A stretch of DNA of 64,000 bases from Prostheceraeus crozeri (lineage: Eukaryota > Platyhelminthes > Polycladida > Euryleptidae). The number at the start of each line of letters is the position of its first letter. Position 1 is the stretch's first letter. A program made the translations under genes and the position numbers. Below the pieces are notes generated by a model. It did no database searches, had not been told where the DNA came from, and saw only the letters and a list, made by a program, of their open reading frames with translations. Below, piece by piece: positions 46,901 through 56,191 of the stretch. The stretch is taken from positions 40,468 to 104,467 of the forward strand of contig CAJQUW010005215.1 in the NCBI GenBank assembly GCA_907163375.1, read 5' to 3'.

Positions 46901-47502
46901 ATGCCATCACACTTAGGTTCTTTCATTCTTTCTCACTCTAGAAGAATCATGAATAACTTTATTTTAGAAATTAATGGTTTCAAAGAAAAATACATTCATT
47001 ATACAGATACTGATTCAATATATATTTCCAATGAGGTCTTTAATAAATTAGACGCTGCTGGATATGTTGGAGGAGAATTGTGTCAAGGGAAAAATGATTA
47101 TGGAAATGGTGGAATTATTTTTGCAATGTTTATTGCACCTAAAGTAAAATACTGTATTACTGTAGATGAGCAAGGGAGACTTGGTGAAAAGAGAACATTC
47201 AAAGGATATTCAGAAGATAAAGTAAAAGTAGAAGATTTTCTAAAATTATATTCGGGGAAAACATTATCGACTACAGTTAATAAACCATGGAAAAGATCTT
47301 TAGAAACTGGAATTAGCATTCCTGATAAAGATAATAATACTGAAAAAAAAAATTTTCTGGTCAAATAAATATTCTTAAACGTCAAGCACCTGATGAAAAT
47401 GAAATTATGTTACCTTATAACGGAGAAGATATTCAAGCTGAAATATTTCAAACAATCATCTGTGAGAGTAATTTAAGTGATGATGATGACACGTGGGATT
47501 AA
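43978..47502 (+). pseudogene. DNA polymerase B (second type), Polinton 2, nearly whole but broken
   Basis: Long, highly basic N-terminus (KRIKKQKRTRRSIRRNTKKQ, ~44065-44125), Exo I TYIWDLETFPD (~45005), Exo II region LIAHNSSGFDSYF (~45395), a palm with motif A AFDATSLYPSAM (~46225), motif B LMNSLYGKTV (~46695), motif C YTDTDSIYIS (~47005), and an acidic tail ending DDDDTWD. No zinc fingers. Typical protein-primed PolB motifs; the family differs from that in Polinton 1. The first ~930 codons are open; about one or two breaks overall. GC-rich repeats interrupt it at 46052-46115. Confidence 0.9.
46052..46115. repeat. GC-rich in-frame tandem hairpin insertion in the polymerase gene
   Basis: Two ~31-base GC-rich units (each reading GR[WY]AGG..L) with hairpin cores GGGACTTTGTCCC and GGGC-TTTGT-GCCC lie in an otherwise AT-rich gene. 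The frame is kept. Confidence 0.7.
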
Positions 47503-47506
47503 TAAT

Positions 47507-47660
47507 TTTTTTATAACATCTAAAAGATTTATTACATCTAAAAAATTTATAACATCTAAAAAATTTATTGCATCTAAAAAATTTATTACATCTAAAAACT
47601 TATTACATCTAAAGACTTATTACATCTAAAAACTTATTACATCTAAAAACTTATTACATA
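47507..47660. repeat. TTATTACATCTAAAAA tandem repeats
   Basis: About nine imperfect 15-17 base units (TTTATTACATCTAAAAA and shorter forms). Located directly after the polymerase gene. Homologous to 19862-19956 in Polinton 1. Confidence 0.85.
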
Positions 47661-47711
47661 TGAAAATATATTTATCGAATATTTTGGTATTTTCTATTAA
47701 GTTTTATCATA

Positions 47712-49040
47712 TTAAGTTTCATCATATAATGTTTTATCAAAAGATAATTTAAATTTATTTTCACTAACTATTGATTCTTCATCATCATCATCAATTGATT
47801 CTTCATCATCATCATAAATTGATTCTTCAACATCATAAATTACATTTTTTGGTATAGGATGCCATTCCCTGATAGGATACCATTCTCTTATTGGAATATC
47901 TAACTCTAAATTACATCTTTTATCTGATAATAATATAATAGAGAAAAATATTAGTCTTTGATCTCTTTTGGAAAATTTAATAACACCACCATAATCTGAA
48001 TCACTTTTAGTTTTTATTAAAGATGATAAAATTTTAAATTGATTAGATGTAAATCCTAATTTAAATTTTGTAGACCCGACACATAGTTGTCTAACAGTAT
48101 CTTCAACTATACCATCATTATTATTTTCAATTGTAAGAAAATGAAATTTAGATAAATTTTTATAATTACTAATATTTTTATAATCTTTTTTACCATTTAC
48201 ACCATTTTCAGATGTTTCAGAATCATCATCTATATTATCATCATCTATATTATTATCATCATTATTATCATAAGATTCTTTAAGATCGGGCAAAGCCCTA
48301 GAACCTTCAGTTCGTTTATTATGATTATGATTATGGACATTGTTAATAGTATGAGGTGTTGTCCACATATAAATTTTTTCTTGTTGAGCTAAACCATTTA
48401 TGTAAGATTTTAATAAATTAATATTTAAATTGGAATACAATCCTATATATGTATCATCATCATATCTTTGCGGCATTTCTAATGTTTCTTGTTTATAAAT
48501 TGTATCTCTATAATATACTTGACATAATAATTCTTCGTTATGCTTTTTACTCTCTATGTGAATGTTATATTGATTTTGATCGTCAACAAATAATCTAATT
48601 TTTTTCTTTCGAAAAAGATTTTAATTTTTTAACTAATTCTTTAATATTGATATAATTAATAATTTTTTTTCTATCCAATCAGTATTACTAATTGGCAACA
48701 CTGCTCTAATAAAACCGAAAACATTATTATGACCTATTATAACCATATTTTCTTTATTTAATTCAACATAAGCTACATTATTATATTTACTTACTATATC
48801 CATAAATTCAATAAATGGATCACCCGGAAATAAACAATAGTTAGTTTCTACAGAAGGTAAACCTTTTGTTTGTTCTCTAAATATTTCGGCTTGTAATTCA
48901 AATAAAATATTTACATCTATACATGGATTATTATTATTATTATTATCAAAACATTTATTTTCAAATGCCGTTGATCTCGTCGAATAAAATGAACAGGATG
49001 ATGTGGACGAATATAATTTTTTTAAATTTGCTTTATCCAT
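47712..49040 (-). pseudogene. Unassigned Polinton gene (possible sliding-clamp-like fold), copy 2, broken
   Basis: Opposite to the polymerase in direction. It has the same blocks as 18164-19885: FPGDPFIEFMDIVSKYN, AYVELNKENMVIIG, IRAVLPISN, then SYINGLAQQEKIYMW, a D/N-rich linker, KFKLGFTSNQFKILSSLIKT, GGVIKFSKRDQRLIFFSIIL and LELDIPIREW. Two blocks with alternating strands and an intervening linker would suit a two-domain processivity clamp, but this is structural guesswork. A double hairpin lies in its linker (48285-48314). About one or two breaks. Confidence 0.5.
48285..48314. repeat. Double-hairpin module inside a gene
   Basis: GGGCAAAGCCC and GAACCTTCAGTTC (minus-strand GAACTGAAGGTTC) side by side; the frame is kept. 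Polinton 1 has Asn/His codons in this linker but no hairpins. Confidence 0.75.
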
Positions 49041-49115
49041 TTTTTTATTTTTATTAGATAAAATTTTAATTTTTTATTTTTAATAGAAAAAATTTTATTT
49101 TTTTATTGTTAAAAA

Positions 49116-50001
49116 ATGATGTTACCAAATTTTGGTGGAGGTGCATATATCCCGAATAATCGTGAATTAGAAATAGAAATAGAAAATTATATTATGAAAA
49201 CTGGAGACGTTTTATCTGGTCCATTGCATCTTTCTATTCTTCCGCAACAAAATACAGAGTTAACAAATAAACAATATGTTGATACACAAATCAATGACTT
49301 AAAAAATATATATAAACGATGTTTTGGTTCCACTGATGAATGAATTAAAGTTGCTTAAACTTAATGACAAATCATTAAACGAAAAATTATTAAAACTTGA
49401 TCAAAAGGATAGAGAGCTAGAAGCAGATATAGCAAAACTTTTTAAAAAGATTTCAGAACAATCGAAAATTTTAATATTACTTTCTATAAATTTAAAATCT
49501 GCAGTCATTAAGAATAAACATCAGATAAAAATGTTAAAAGAACAATTAGAAGATGAAATAGAAAAACTACCTGAAAGAATTAAAAAAAATTTAAAGCAGT
49601 TACAAACTACATTCCAAAAAAGTGTTGATGAATTAAGTTCTAAAATTACTCAACAAATGAAAAAGATGAATAGAATAATAAATGAAGTAAACTCGCTTAA
49701 TCAAAGAGTTGATAAAATGAAAACTCTTAAAATCAATTTAGAAAATGAATTAAAGAAAAATTTACAAGAAAACTCTAAAGAAAATAAAGAACAGTTAGAT
49801 GCTGTTAAAAGACAATTAGATGTTCTTAAAATTAAGTTAAATGCACTTAAAACGGCATTGAAGATTAATCAGCAGAAAATGCAAGTTAATAGAAAAGAAA
49901 TTAAAGTACATCACACGCTGCTTGACGCAATAGATAAAGTGCAACAGTCAATTAATAAAGTTATCTCGAAGTTGTTGTCCATTCACAAACGTAAATCTTA
50001 A
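49116..50001 (+). pseudogene. Coiled-coil fibre-like protein, Polinton 2, lightly broken
   Basis: The same fibre motif (MKTGDVLSGPLHL, ELTNKQYVDTQI) near the start, then a long coiled coil (LKQLQTTFQKSVDELSSKI, NRIINEVNSLNQRVDKM), ending with VQQSINKVISKLLSIHKR. Probable spike stalk. Divergent from the unassigned gene. Followed by hairpins at 50002-50051. About one break. Confidence 0.7.
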
Positions 50002-50051
50002 TCGGACCAAAGGTCCTCGAGGCTTTAGCCGATCGGACCAAAGGTCCTCAG
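50002..50051. repeat. Repeated hairpins after the fibre-like gene
   Basis: Two copies of GGACCAAAGGTCC with GGCTTTAGCC between. Related to the degenerate sequence at ~15305-15340 and to 52770-52790. Confidence 0.8.
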
Positions 50052-50106
50052 GTTACTAACCAATCGTAACTATTTTTTCCCCAAAAGTCAAATTTAATCC
50101 TAAAAA

Positions 50107-50598
50107 ATGCCTATAATTTATAAACAAAATCTTAAACATTTTGCTTCAAATCAAAAAATTGCTCATGAACCATCTATGAAATCTGTTTACCATTATGACA
50201 GTGTAGAAACAATCGGAACACAAAAGTTCCTAAACACCGCAGGTGCCGTTCAAAAAGAAGGGGCTGGTATATTTTCTGGTATTGGAAGTATCGTTAACTT
50301 CATTAAAAATAATAAAGATTTGATTACATCTGCTGCAAAAGGAGCAGCTGCTATAGATAGTACAGCTAGTGCAATATCAAATGCTGTTAAGTCTCAAAAC
50401 GAATTAAAGCAACTAGAAGCTATCCGTAAACTTAGGAATGATTCCGAAGAACTAAAAAAATTAAAAAAACTTTCAGAGGAAACAAAAAACAAAATTGCTA
50501 ACATAGCTGTGGAGGGTGATAGTAAACATAATGAAAAAACAATTGAAGAAATAAGAGGTAATGGCGTGAGCAGCGCAGCTGGTCTAGCAAAATTCTAA
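50107..50598 (+). CDS. pVI-like minor virion protein, copy 2
   Basis: 163 residues, open. Amphipathic/hydrophobic stretch (GAGIFSGIGSIVNFIKNNKD, then AAKGAAAIDST, ~72-100), a charged coiled region (LKKLKKLSEETKNKI) and a C-terminus GNGVSSAAGLAKF. Adenovirus pVI likewise combines an amphipathic helix with a cleavable tail; the comparison is by character and position, between fibre and capsid genes. The start follows CCTAAAAAATG. Confidence 0.65.
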   Translation: MPIIYKQNLKHFASNQKIAHEPSMKSVYHYDSVETIGTQKFLNTAGAVQKEGAGIFSGIGSIVNFIKNNKDLITSAAKGAAAIDSTASAISNAVKSQNELKQLEAIRKLRNDSEELKKLKKLSEETKNKIANIAVEGDSKHNEKTIEEIRGNGVSSAAGLAKF

Positions 50599-50760
50599 AA
50601 TTATATTTTAGTAAAAAATTTTTTAGTAAAATTTTTTTAGTAAAATTTTTTGTAAAATTTTTAGCAAATTTTTTTAGTAAAATTATTTTAGTAAAATTAT
50701 TTTAGTAAAATTTTTTAGTAAACATTTTTTAGTAAACATTTTTTAGTAAACATTTTTTCT
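50598..50760. repeat. TTTTAGTAAAAT tandem repeats
   Basis: About ten imperfect units (TTTTTTAGTAAAATT / TTAGTAAACATT) between the pVI-like and capsid genes. AT-rich, non-coding. Confidence 0.85.
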
Positions 50761-50801
50761 GTCTGTGAGAAAAACAAAAAGTCAAATTATTTTTTATAAA
50801 A

Positions 50802-52137
50802 ATGTCTTCGCTTATCGAAAATAAATTTAGAGTAGACGATCCTCCGTTCGTCAGTTATAATCAAAAAAAGAATGACTATATAAGAATTGCTATGAATCCC
50901 GGATCTTCCAGTAGAGTGAATACTGGAGGTGATTTAATTTTTGAAGTTGATAATCAACAAAGTTATTTATATCTACCTGATTCATTTTTACACTGTGAAT
51001 ATTCTTTATATAGTGATGCCAATTTTGCAACACCATTACCAGATACCGATAATATTGCACCAGAGAATAATTTCTTTCCAAAATTATTTACACAAATGCG
51101 TTTAGATGTTGCAACTCAAAATATAGAAACAATAAGTGATTCTCCAGGTGTAATTGATACAATGCTTAGATTTGTAACAATTGGTGAAAATAATAAAAAG
51201 TATGAAATCGAAGGTTGGTTTCCTGATACTAATGATGGTATAATTGTTGATGATTTAACTCACGCTGGAACAGATGCAGCAGGAATTGCGAATGATGTAG
51301 AAAATATTGCAAAACATTTAAATAAAACAAATAATGATGCATATAAAGAAAGACGTGAATTTAACAAGAAAAGTAAGCAAACAGTAAATTGGTCATTGTC
51401 TCCATTATTCGGATATTTAGATTATGATAAAATATCATATCAATTAAAGATTAAATTAATAATTCATCGCACAGCAAATAATGAATTAATCTTTTTTGGT
51501 AAGACTGGAAAAAAAGCATATTTAAAAATTGATAGACTTGAATGGTGGATTAAGCATATTACTCCTAGTTTAGAGATTGAAACAGCTATTGCAAAAAGAT
51601 TAAATACTAACAAACCAATTCCAGTAAATCTTCTAAAGAGAACCGCTAGTTTAGTAACTTTTTTTGTAAAAAAGATTTAACTGGCATTTTACTAGAACAG
51701 CGAATACACCAAGATATTTATTACTAACTTTTCAAAGAAATAATTCTCCAAGTTTTGATAAGAACAATAATCTCTTCCATATTAATACAATTCGAAGTTT
51801 ACAAGTTTCATTAAATCAAACCCGATATCCAATTGATCCATCAAGATTCGATGATACCAATAATCAATTTATGGAAGGATATGATTCTTATCGAAATCTT
51901 TGTATAGAATTTGGAGTTGAACCACAATTAACTCCTGGAGATTGGAGACATTTATATCCTGTTTTCTGTTTCGATTTAAGTGCACAATCTGAAGATATTA
52001 TCAAGACTGGTTGTGATGTAACAATTAATATTGAAAAGAAAGATTCCACAACTTCATTGATGGCTTATGGTTTATTGCTAGAAGATGTGAAATATTCTAT
52101 TGAAATTCTTAGTGGAAAGATGGCTAGGATCGGTTAA
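50802..52137 (+). pseudogene. Major capsid protein (double jelly-roll type), Polinton 2, lightly broken
   Basis: Span of ~445 codons. FEVDNQQSYLYLPDSFL and ENNFFPKLFTQMRLDV in the first barrel; LSPLFGYLDYDKISYQLKIK, LEWWIKHITPS, LTPGDWRHLYPVFCFDLS and a C-terminal LLLEDVKYSIEILSGKMARI in the second. Consistent with Polinton PY-type capsid proteins. The first ~290 codons are open. Start context TTTTTATAAAAATG. About one break. Confidence 0.85.
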
Positions 52138-52164
52138 GGCCCAAGACTTCGTCGATTAATTAAT

Positions 52165-52285
52165 TTTTTTCATAACTAGAGTAGATTAAAATTTTTTGAT
52201 AACTTAAAATTTTTTGGTAACTTGAAATTTTTTCATAACTAGAATAGATTAAAATTTTTCGTAACTTAAAATTTTTTTATTAAAA
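52165..52285. repeat. AACTTAAAATTTTTT-type repeats
   Basis: Imperfect repeats (GATTAAAATTTTTTGATAAC, CTTGAAATTTTTTCATAACT) before the basic peptide gene. The same kind of repeat occurs at ~15238-15275 in Polinton 1. Confidence 0.75.
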
Positions 52286-52393
52286 ATGTCGCGAGCGAAA
52301 AGTAATAATAAAACTGTTGAATTAAAATTACGTAATATTGTTGACAAAAATACCCCTAAAACTATTACGATTAACAAAAAAAGTATTACATAA
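52286..52393 (+). CDS. 35-residue basic peptide
   Basis: A small open frame (MSRAKSNNKTVELKL...) with an ATTAAAAATG start context, nine bases before the pX-like gene. Rich in Lys/Arg. Similar sequence precedes the pX-like gene of Polinton 1 (15112-15232). Possible DNA-condensing core peptide; conservation of the context is the only support. Confidence 0.45.
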   Translation: MSRAKSNNKTVELKLRNIVDKNTPKTITINKKSIT

Positions 52394-52401
52394 GTAAACC
52401 A

Positions 52402-52764
52402 ATGATAGAGAATATTCAATTACAAGAAGAAAAGAATGGTGGAATTCTCCCATTAATTCCACTAAAATTAGGTGGCATAGCAGCAGCAGGAAGTGTCGCA
52501 GGTGGGACAGCTGGTATTGTTCAAGCAGTAAATAAAAATAAATCAGAGAAGGCAGCATTGGAAGAACAAAAACGACATAATAGAGAGTTAGAGAAAGTTG
52601 CTAGGGGTGAAGGAGTGGTAGATAATTTTATTAGTAAATTAAAATTAGTTGATGAAGGAAAACGAGTTCTTAAAAATATTCTCCGCAATGTTGATGATTT
52701 AATTGAAATTAAAGAAACTAAAGATGGTTCTGGAATATATCTAAGTCCTAGTATGATTCGGTAA
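52402..52764 (+). CDS. Small pX-like virion protein, copy 2
   Basis: 120 residues, open. NGGILPLIPLKLGGIAAAGS (~13-32), then a charged helix (KNKSEKAALEEQKRHNRELE) and the GSGIYLSPSM end. Nearly identical to copy 1. Between capsid and integrase. Confidence 0.6.
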   Translation: MIENIQLQEEKNGGILPLIPLKLGGIAAAGSVAGGTAGIVQAVNKNKSEKAALEEQKRHNRELEKVARGEGVVDNFISKLKLVDEGKRVLKNILRNVDDLIEIKETKDGSGIYLSPSMIR

Positions 52765-52769
52765 TAACC

Positions 52770-52790
52770 TCAGGACCTTTGGTCCATAAG
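52770..52790. repeat. Hairpin GGACC-TTT-GGTCC
   Basis: Perfect short hairpin just after the pX-like gene. Confidence 0.75.
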
Positions 52791-52832
52791 GTAAACATTT
52801 ATTTTATCTTTTAAATTTTTTTATCTTTTAAA

Positions 52833-54160
52833 ATGAATTCTACAAATTCCGAAAATTTAATTAAATTAAAAATTTCTAATTTAGATTTATTAAATTATCT
52901 ATTAAACAAAAATAAAAACTCAAATTGTAAAATTTATGAAGGTAACGACGACAAACAAAGTTTGGCTACTACCTACGGTGGTGACATACAAAAAACATTA
53001 GAAAACTTTCCTGGCTTTATTTGGAGTAAATATTTGAAAGAAAAACATCTTCCTGGTCATTCATATACTGGTCCAGGAACTCGATTAGATATAAGACTAG
53101 ATGAGAATAATAATCCGAAACCAGGTGAAGAACCAATAAATAGAGTAGATGCCGCCGCTTATAGACATGATTTAGCTTATCGAAATCATGATCTAAGTTC
53201 TCGTCATGCAGCTGATAAGAAGATGATTCAAGAATTAGATAGTATTCAAAATCCTACATTTAGAGAAAAAATTGAAAGAATGTTTGTTAACAAAGCTTTA
53301 CAAGCTAAAATATTATTCGGCCAGGGTTTAAATGAAACGACAGCAAAGCTGTCTGAGAGCAACGCTCGAACCTACGCGTCTGAAATTCATAAAGAATACA
53401 GAAAGCCTAAATATCTATTAAAAGTAAAAGTATTTAATAAAGATGATATTTGGAGTGCTGATCTTATTCATATGCCGAATGAAAGGTACTACAAATACGC
53501 ATTGACCGTTATAGATTTATATACACGATAGGCTTGGGTAAAGCCTTTAAAAAATAAAAGTGGTCTATCAGCCAAATATGCGTTTGAAGAAATCTTTAAA
53601 GAAAGTAAGAGAAAGCCAAGGAAATTGTTTGTTGATAAAGGGTCGGAATTTTATAACCGAAACGTTCAGCCACTATTTGAAACTGTTTATTCAACTGAAA
53701 ACGCTGGAAAAGCTGTAGTGATAGAAAGATTCAATCGGACGTTAAAAAATTAATTATTCAAGAAATTTACTGAGCAAAGAAATCAGAAATGGTTGAAGAT
53801 ATTGCCAGGAATTGTAGAGCAGTACAATAATAAAGTTCATTCAGGTATTGAAGAAACTCCAAAGAATGATTCTGACGACCCTGATTTGATAAGAAAAAAA
53901 TACTCGAGAATAATTATTTGAATGAGAGTAATCCGAATTTGCAGAAACTTAAGCCGAAATTTAAAATTGGAGATAGAGTTAGAATATTTAAATATAAGAA
54001 TGAATTTGAAAAAGGCTTTGTTGGCTATTGGACTAAAGAAATATTTGAAGTTTGCAAAATAAATCAAACTTATCCGATTACTTACGAAATCAAAGATTTA
54101 GATGATGAAAATATCAGAGGCCGATTTTATCAAAATGAATTACAACGAACTGATTTTTAA
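52833..54160 (+). pseudogene. PLA2-integrase fusion gene of Polinton 2, broken
   Basis: The first 232 codons are a single uninterrupted frame joining two modules. Residues ~73-135 match the secreted PLA2-like domain of parvovirus VP1: a Ca-binding-type loop GPGTRLD (80-86) and the His-Asp pair in YRHDLAY (112-113). From ~188 the integrase core follows (YRKPKYLLKVKVF; first Asp in WSADLIH, 210), and further on VDKGSEFYN, VIERFN and the SH3-like FKIGDRVRIFKYKN. So PLA2 is fused to integrase and takes the place of an N-terminal zinc module. Hairpins lie between the modules (53339-53370). About three breaks in all. Confidence 0.88.
53339..53370. repeat. Hairpins in the linker of the PLA2-integrase gene
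   Basis: GACAG-CAAAG-CTGTC and GAGC-AAC-GCTC in frame. Absent from the linker of Polinton 1. Confidence 0.75.
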
Positions 54161-54178
54161 TTATCATTATTTTCATTA

Positions 54179-54205
54179 GGCGTAGCCATAGAACCTACGG
54201 TTCGT
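54179..54205. repeat. Hairpins between integrase and protease genes
   Basis: GGCGTAGCC and GAACC-TAC-GGTTC, at the convergent 3' ends of the two genes. Confidence 0.7.
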
Positions 54206-54680
54206 TCAATTCTAACATAATATCTAGAAATGGTACTCCTTCCTGTAATTTAAATAAAACATAAAGACATAATTGACCGCAATATGTAGTTCCTGGATTT
54301 TGAATTTGAAATGTATTATAAATTCCATTGCCAAGTAATTTTTTGACTTCGTTTGTAGGTGGAAGTCCGTATGAGTCGAACCAATGGTTCTCAGCCTCCG
54401 GGCGGTCAAAATAATAATTAGAACAGTTTATATTTCTTTGTCCTGCTGACCAATGTACACCTTTTTCATCTGACATATGAAGATTTGTTATGAAATTTAC
54501 AGTTTGAACTTTGTTCCGGGAACTGAAGGTTCCTGTTGGCTTATTTTTTAGGAATTGTAATTCATCTCTCATTAGAACATGAAAATTCTTTATTCCTAAT
54601 TCATTTGCGATTTTCTTTAGGTCGAAATTTGTCGTGGTTTGCGTTCCATATAATTTAAAAAACTCCTTTATGTTGCTCAT
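54195..54680 (-). CDS. Adenain-type cysteine protease (Polinton PRO), copy 2
   Basis: 161 residues, open. Active-site blocks GVHWSA, FDSYGLPP and YCGQLCLYVL. It is 20 residues longer than copy 1 because of two extra segments, one after ~45 and one directly before FDSYG. Both coincide with GC-rich hairpins (54514-54536, 54377-54407). The second partly duplicates the YYFD motif, so processing activity may be affected. Start context TTTTATAAAATG on the minus strand is not as A-rich as elsewhere. Confidence 0.9.
   Translation of the reverse strand: MSNIKEFFKLYGTQTTTNFDLKKIANELGIKNFHVLMRDELQFLKNKPTGTFSSRNKVQTVNFITNLHMSDEKGVHWSAGQRNINCSNYYFDRPEAENHWFDSYGLPPTNEVKKLLGNGIYNTFQIQNPGTTYCGQLCLYVLFKLQEGVPFLDIMLELNEP
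54377..54407. repeat. Hairpin insertion at the protease active-site loop
   Basis: GAACC-AAT-GGTTC followed by a weaker GCCTCCGGGC hairpin. In frame; absent from copy 1. Confidence 0.8.
54514..54536. repeat. Hairpin insertion in the N-terminal part of the protease
   Basis: GGAAC-TGAAG-GTTCC, in frame, absent from copy 1. Confidence 0.8.
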
Positions 54681-55430
54681 TTTATAAAAAAAATTTCTTA
54701 AGGTACCCCTAGAAGTCAGAAGGGAGGGGGTATTGATTTAAAACTGTTCTCTAATGATGACTTTCCTTACTACTTATTCGATTTTGAAATGATTATATTA
54801 TTATTATTCTAATCTATATTGTTTTATATATGTCCATTTTCTTCATGAACTTCATTTGTTAATATGTTTTATCGTTAAAATGATTGTTTAAAATTGCCAT
54901 AACAACTAACCCGCATATCGGCGTTTATGCGTTCTGAGTTCACAAGAAGAATTTTATTGTCATTTGCTTTTATTGTCAATGCACTCTTATGTGCTTAATC
55001 TATTCATGTCTTCACAATGGGAAGTACTGTACTACCCGTATGTGTTTGGCAAACGCTAAATGAATTTTGCAAATCGATTTCTAAAACTGAATTTGAAAAC
55101 AGACTTTGCAAATGGATTTTGAAAATAGATTTTGAAAACAGATTCTGAAAATAATTTACGTAGGGGTAAATTGAAATGTCAAAACTTTTACGCACGCGTA
55201 AGTTGAAATGTCAAAAGTTTACCGATGGGTAAATTGAAATGACAAGAGATAGCACGATAATTTTAGGGGAAAGCTGCTAGATGTTTCTCTCTCTTCAATT
55301 ATCAGCCAGTGTACGGGTTCATTGAATAATTTTGAGTTTATGAGTTACAATGATCTTCTAGTTCACACAATTAGTACTTTAAATAATGTTGAGCATACAA
55401 TAACGAAGAATGTCTAAGTAATAATTGCGT
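54681..55430. other. Non-coding spacer inside Polinton 2
   Basis: Between the protease and the right terminal repeat. Holds degenerate GAAAACAGATTTTG units (~55080-55150) and three copies of GTAAATTGAAATGTCAAAA-like units (~55160-55250). No coding motif. Confidence 0.7.
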
Positions 55431-56074
55431 CTTCTTAATTTATCATAATGCTCTAATCTTAATAATAATTGAGAACCATTTCATCTGTTTTTAATTGAGA
55501 TAACGAAGGATATATTCTTGCGAGTTCATCCACTTTTGTTTCTTCCATTTTTAAAGAAATATTATTAGTCACACGATATATTTTAAAAACCTGAAAGATG
55601 GATAAAATTCATGAATTTGGAATTCTCAACTTTTATGATTTTCGGTGTCCTGGAACGGTCATGATTTAAGCGAGAAAATTGTAATTCTCAAATTTTGAGT
55701 TTCTTAACTTTTATGATTTTCGGTGTCCTGGAACGGTCATGATTTAAGCGAGAAAATTGTAATTCTCAAATTTTGAGTTTCTTAACTTTTATGATTTTCG
55801 GTGTCCTGGAACGGTCATGATTTTATGGGTGAAAATTGTAATTCTCAAATTTTGAGATTTTGAAAAATTTGAAAATTGGGTATTTTTAAAAACGCTTAAA
55901 TTTTCGCCCTTCGGCCTTCGGCCACGTGAAATTTGAAGTCTACCTAAATTTTTGAAATTTTTGAAATTTTGATTTTTTGAAAACCCCCGCAAAAGTGTGA
56001 CATCCGGCGCAAGCGAAGCGAAGCGAAGCAAAGCGAAGCGAAGCGTCGCGCCGGATGTCACAATATATACTACT
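55431..56074. repeat. Right terminal inverted repeat of Polinton 2
   Basis: Matches 39689-40325 in reverse. It has three ~78-base tandem units, each with GTGTCCTGGAACGGTCATGA (~55646, 55723, 55801), and a terminal (GCGAA)n-like GC-rich hairpin. It carries the first codons of the membrane-protein gene. Confidence 0.9.
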
Positions 56075-56191
56075 AACACCAACAGATTTGGAATTGGAAT
56101 GAAAACAGATGCATTTAATCCTTCACCAATCGTCAAGAGGTTTGACCTGAAGTATAGGCGAGTCAGACTTCTCAGTGGTGTGAAAGCTCCT
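56075..56191 (-). pseudogene. LRR-Ig receptor paralogue, 5' side of the split exon
   Basis: On the minus strand: GAFTPLRSLTRLYFRSNLLT, then IGEGLNASVFIPIPNL, matching residues ~91-127 of the gene at 8946, and reaching the Polinton end through the target duplication. Upstream similarity stops at 56191, beside a TATAG that could be a splice acceptor; the intact paralogue has no intron there. So the gene either has an extra intron or is truncated at its 5' end. Confidence 0.85.

Larger units (their letters stand above)
39689..56074 (+). mobile_element. Polinton 2 (Maverick), 16.4 kb, partly broken fossil
   Basis: Starts AGTAGTATATAGTGTGAC, ends with the near reverse complement, and is flanked by a perfect 6-bp duplication aacacc (39683-39688, 56075-56080). 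Terminal inverted repeats are ~640 bp. Gene order: membrane protein, conserved unknown, penton, ATPase, small unknown, polymerase B, unassigned gene (minus strand), fibre-like, pVI-like, capsid, pX-like, PLA2-integrase and protease (minus strand). Roughly ten disruptive changes; about half the genes are open. It sits inside a receptor exon. The clean flanks suggest it is younger than Polinton 1's decay would imply. Confidence 0.96.

Noticed and set aside
55789-56074. C-terminal extension of the LRR-Ig 5' fragment
   Set aside because: It also comes from the Polinton terminal repeat.
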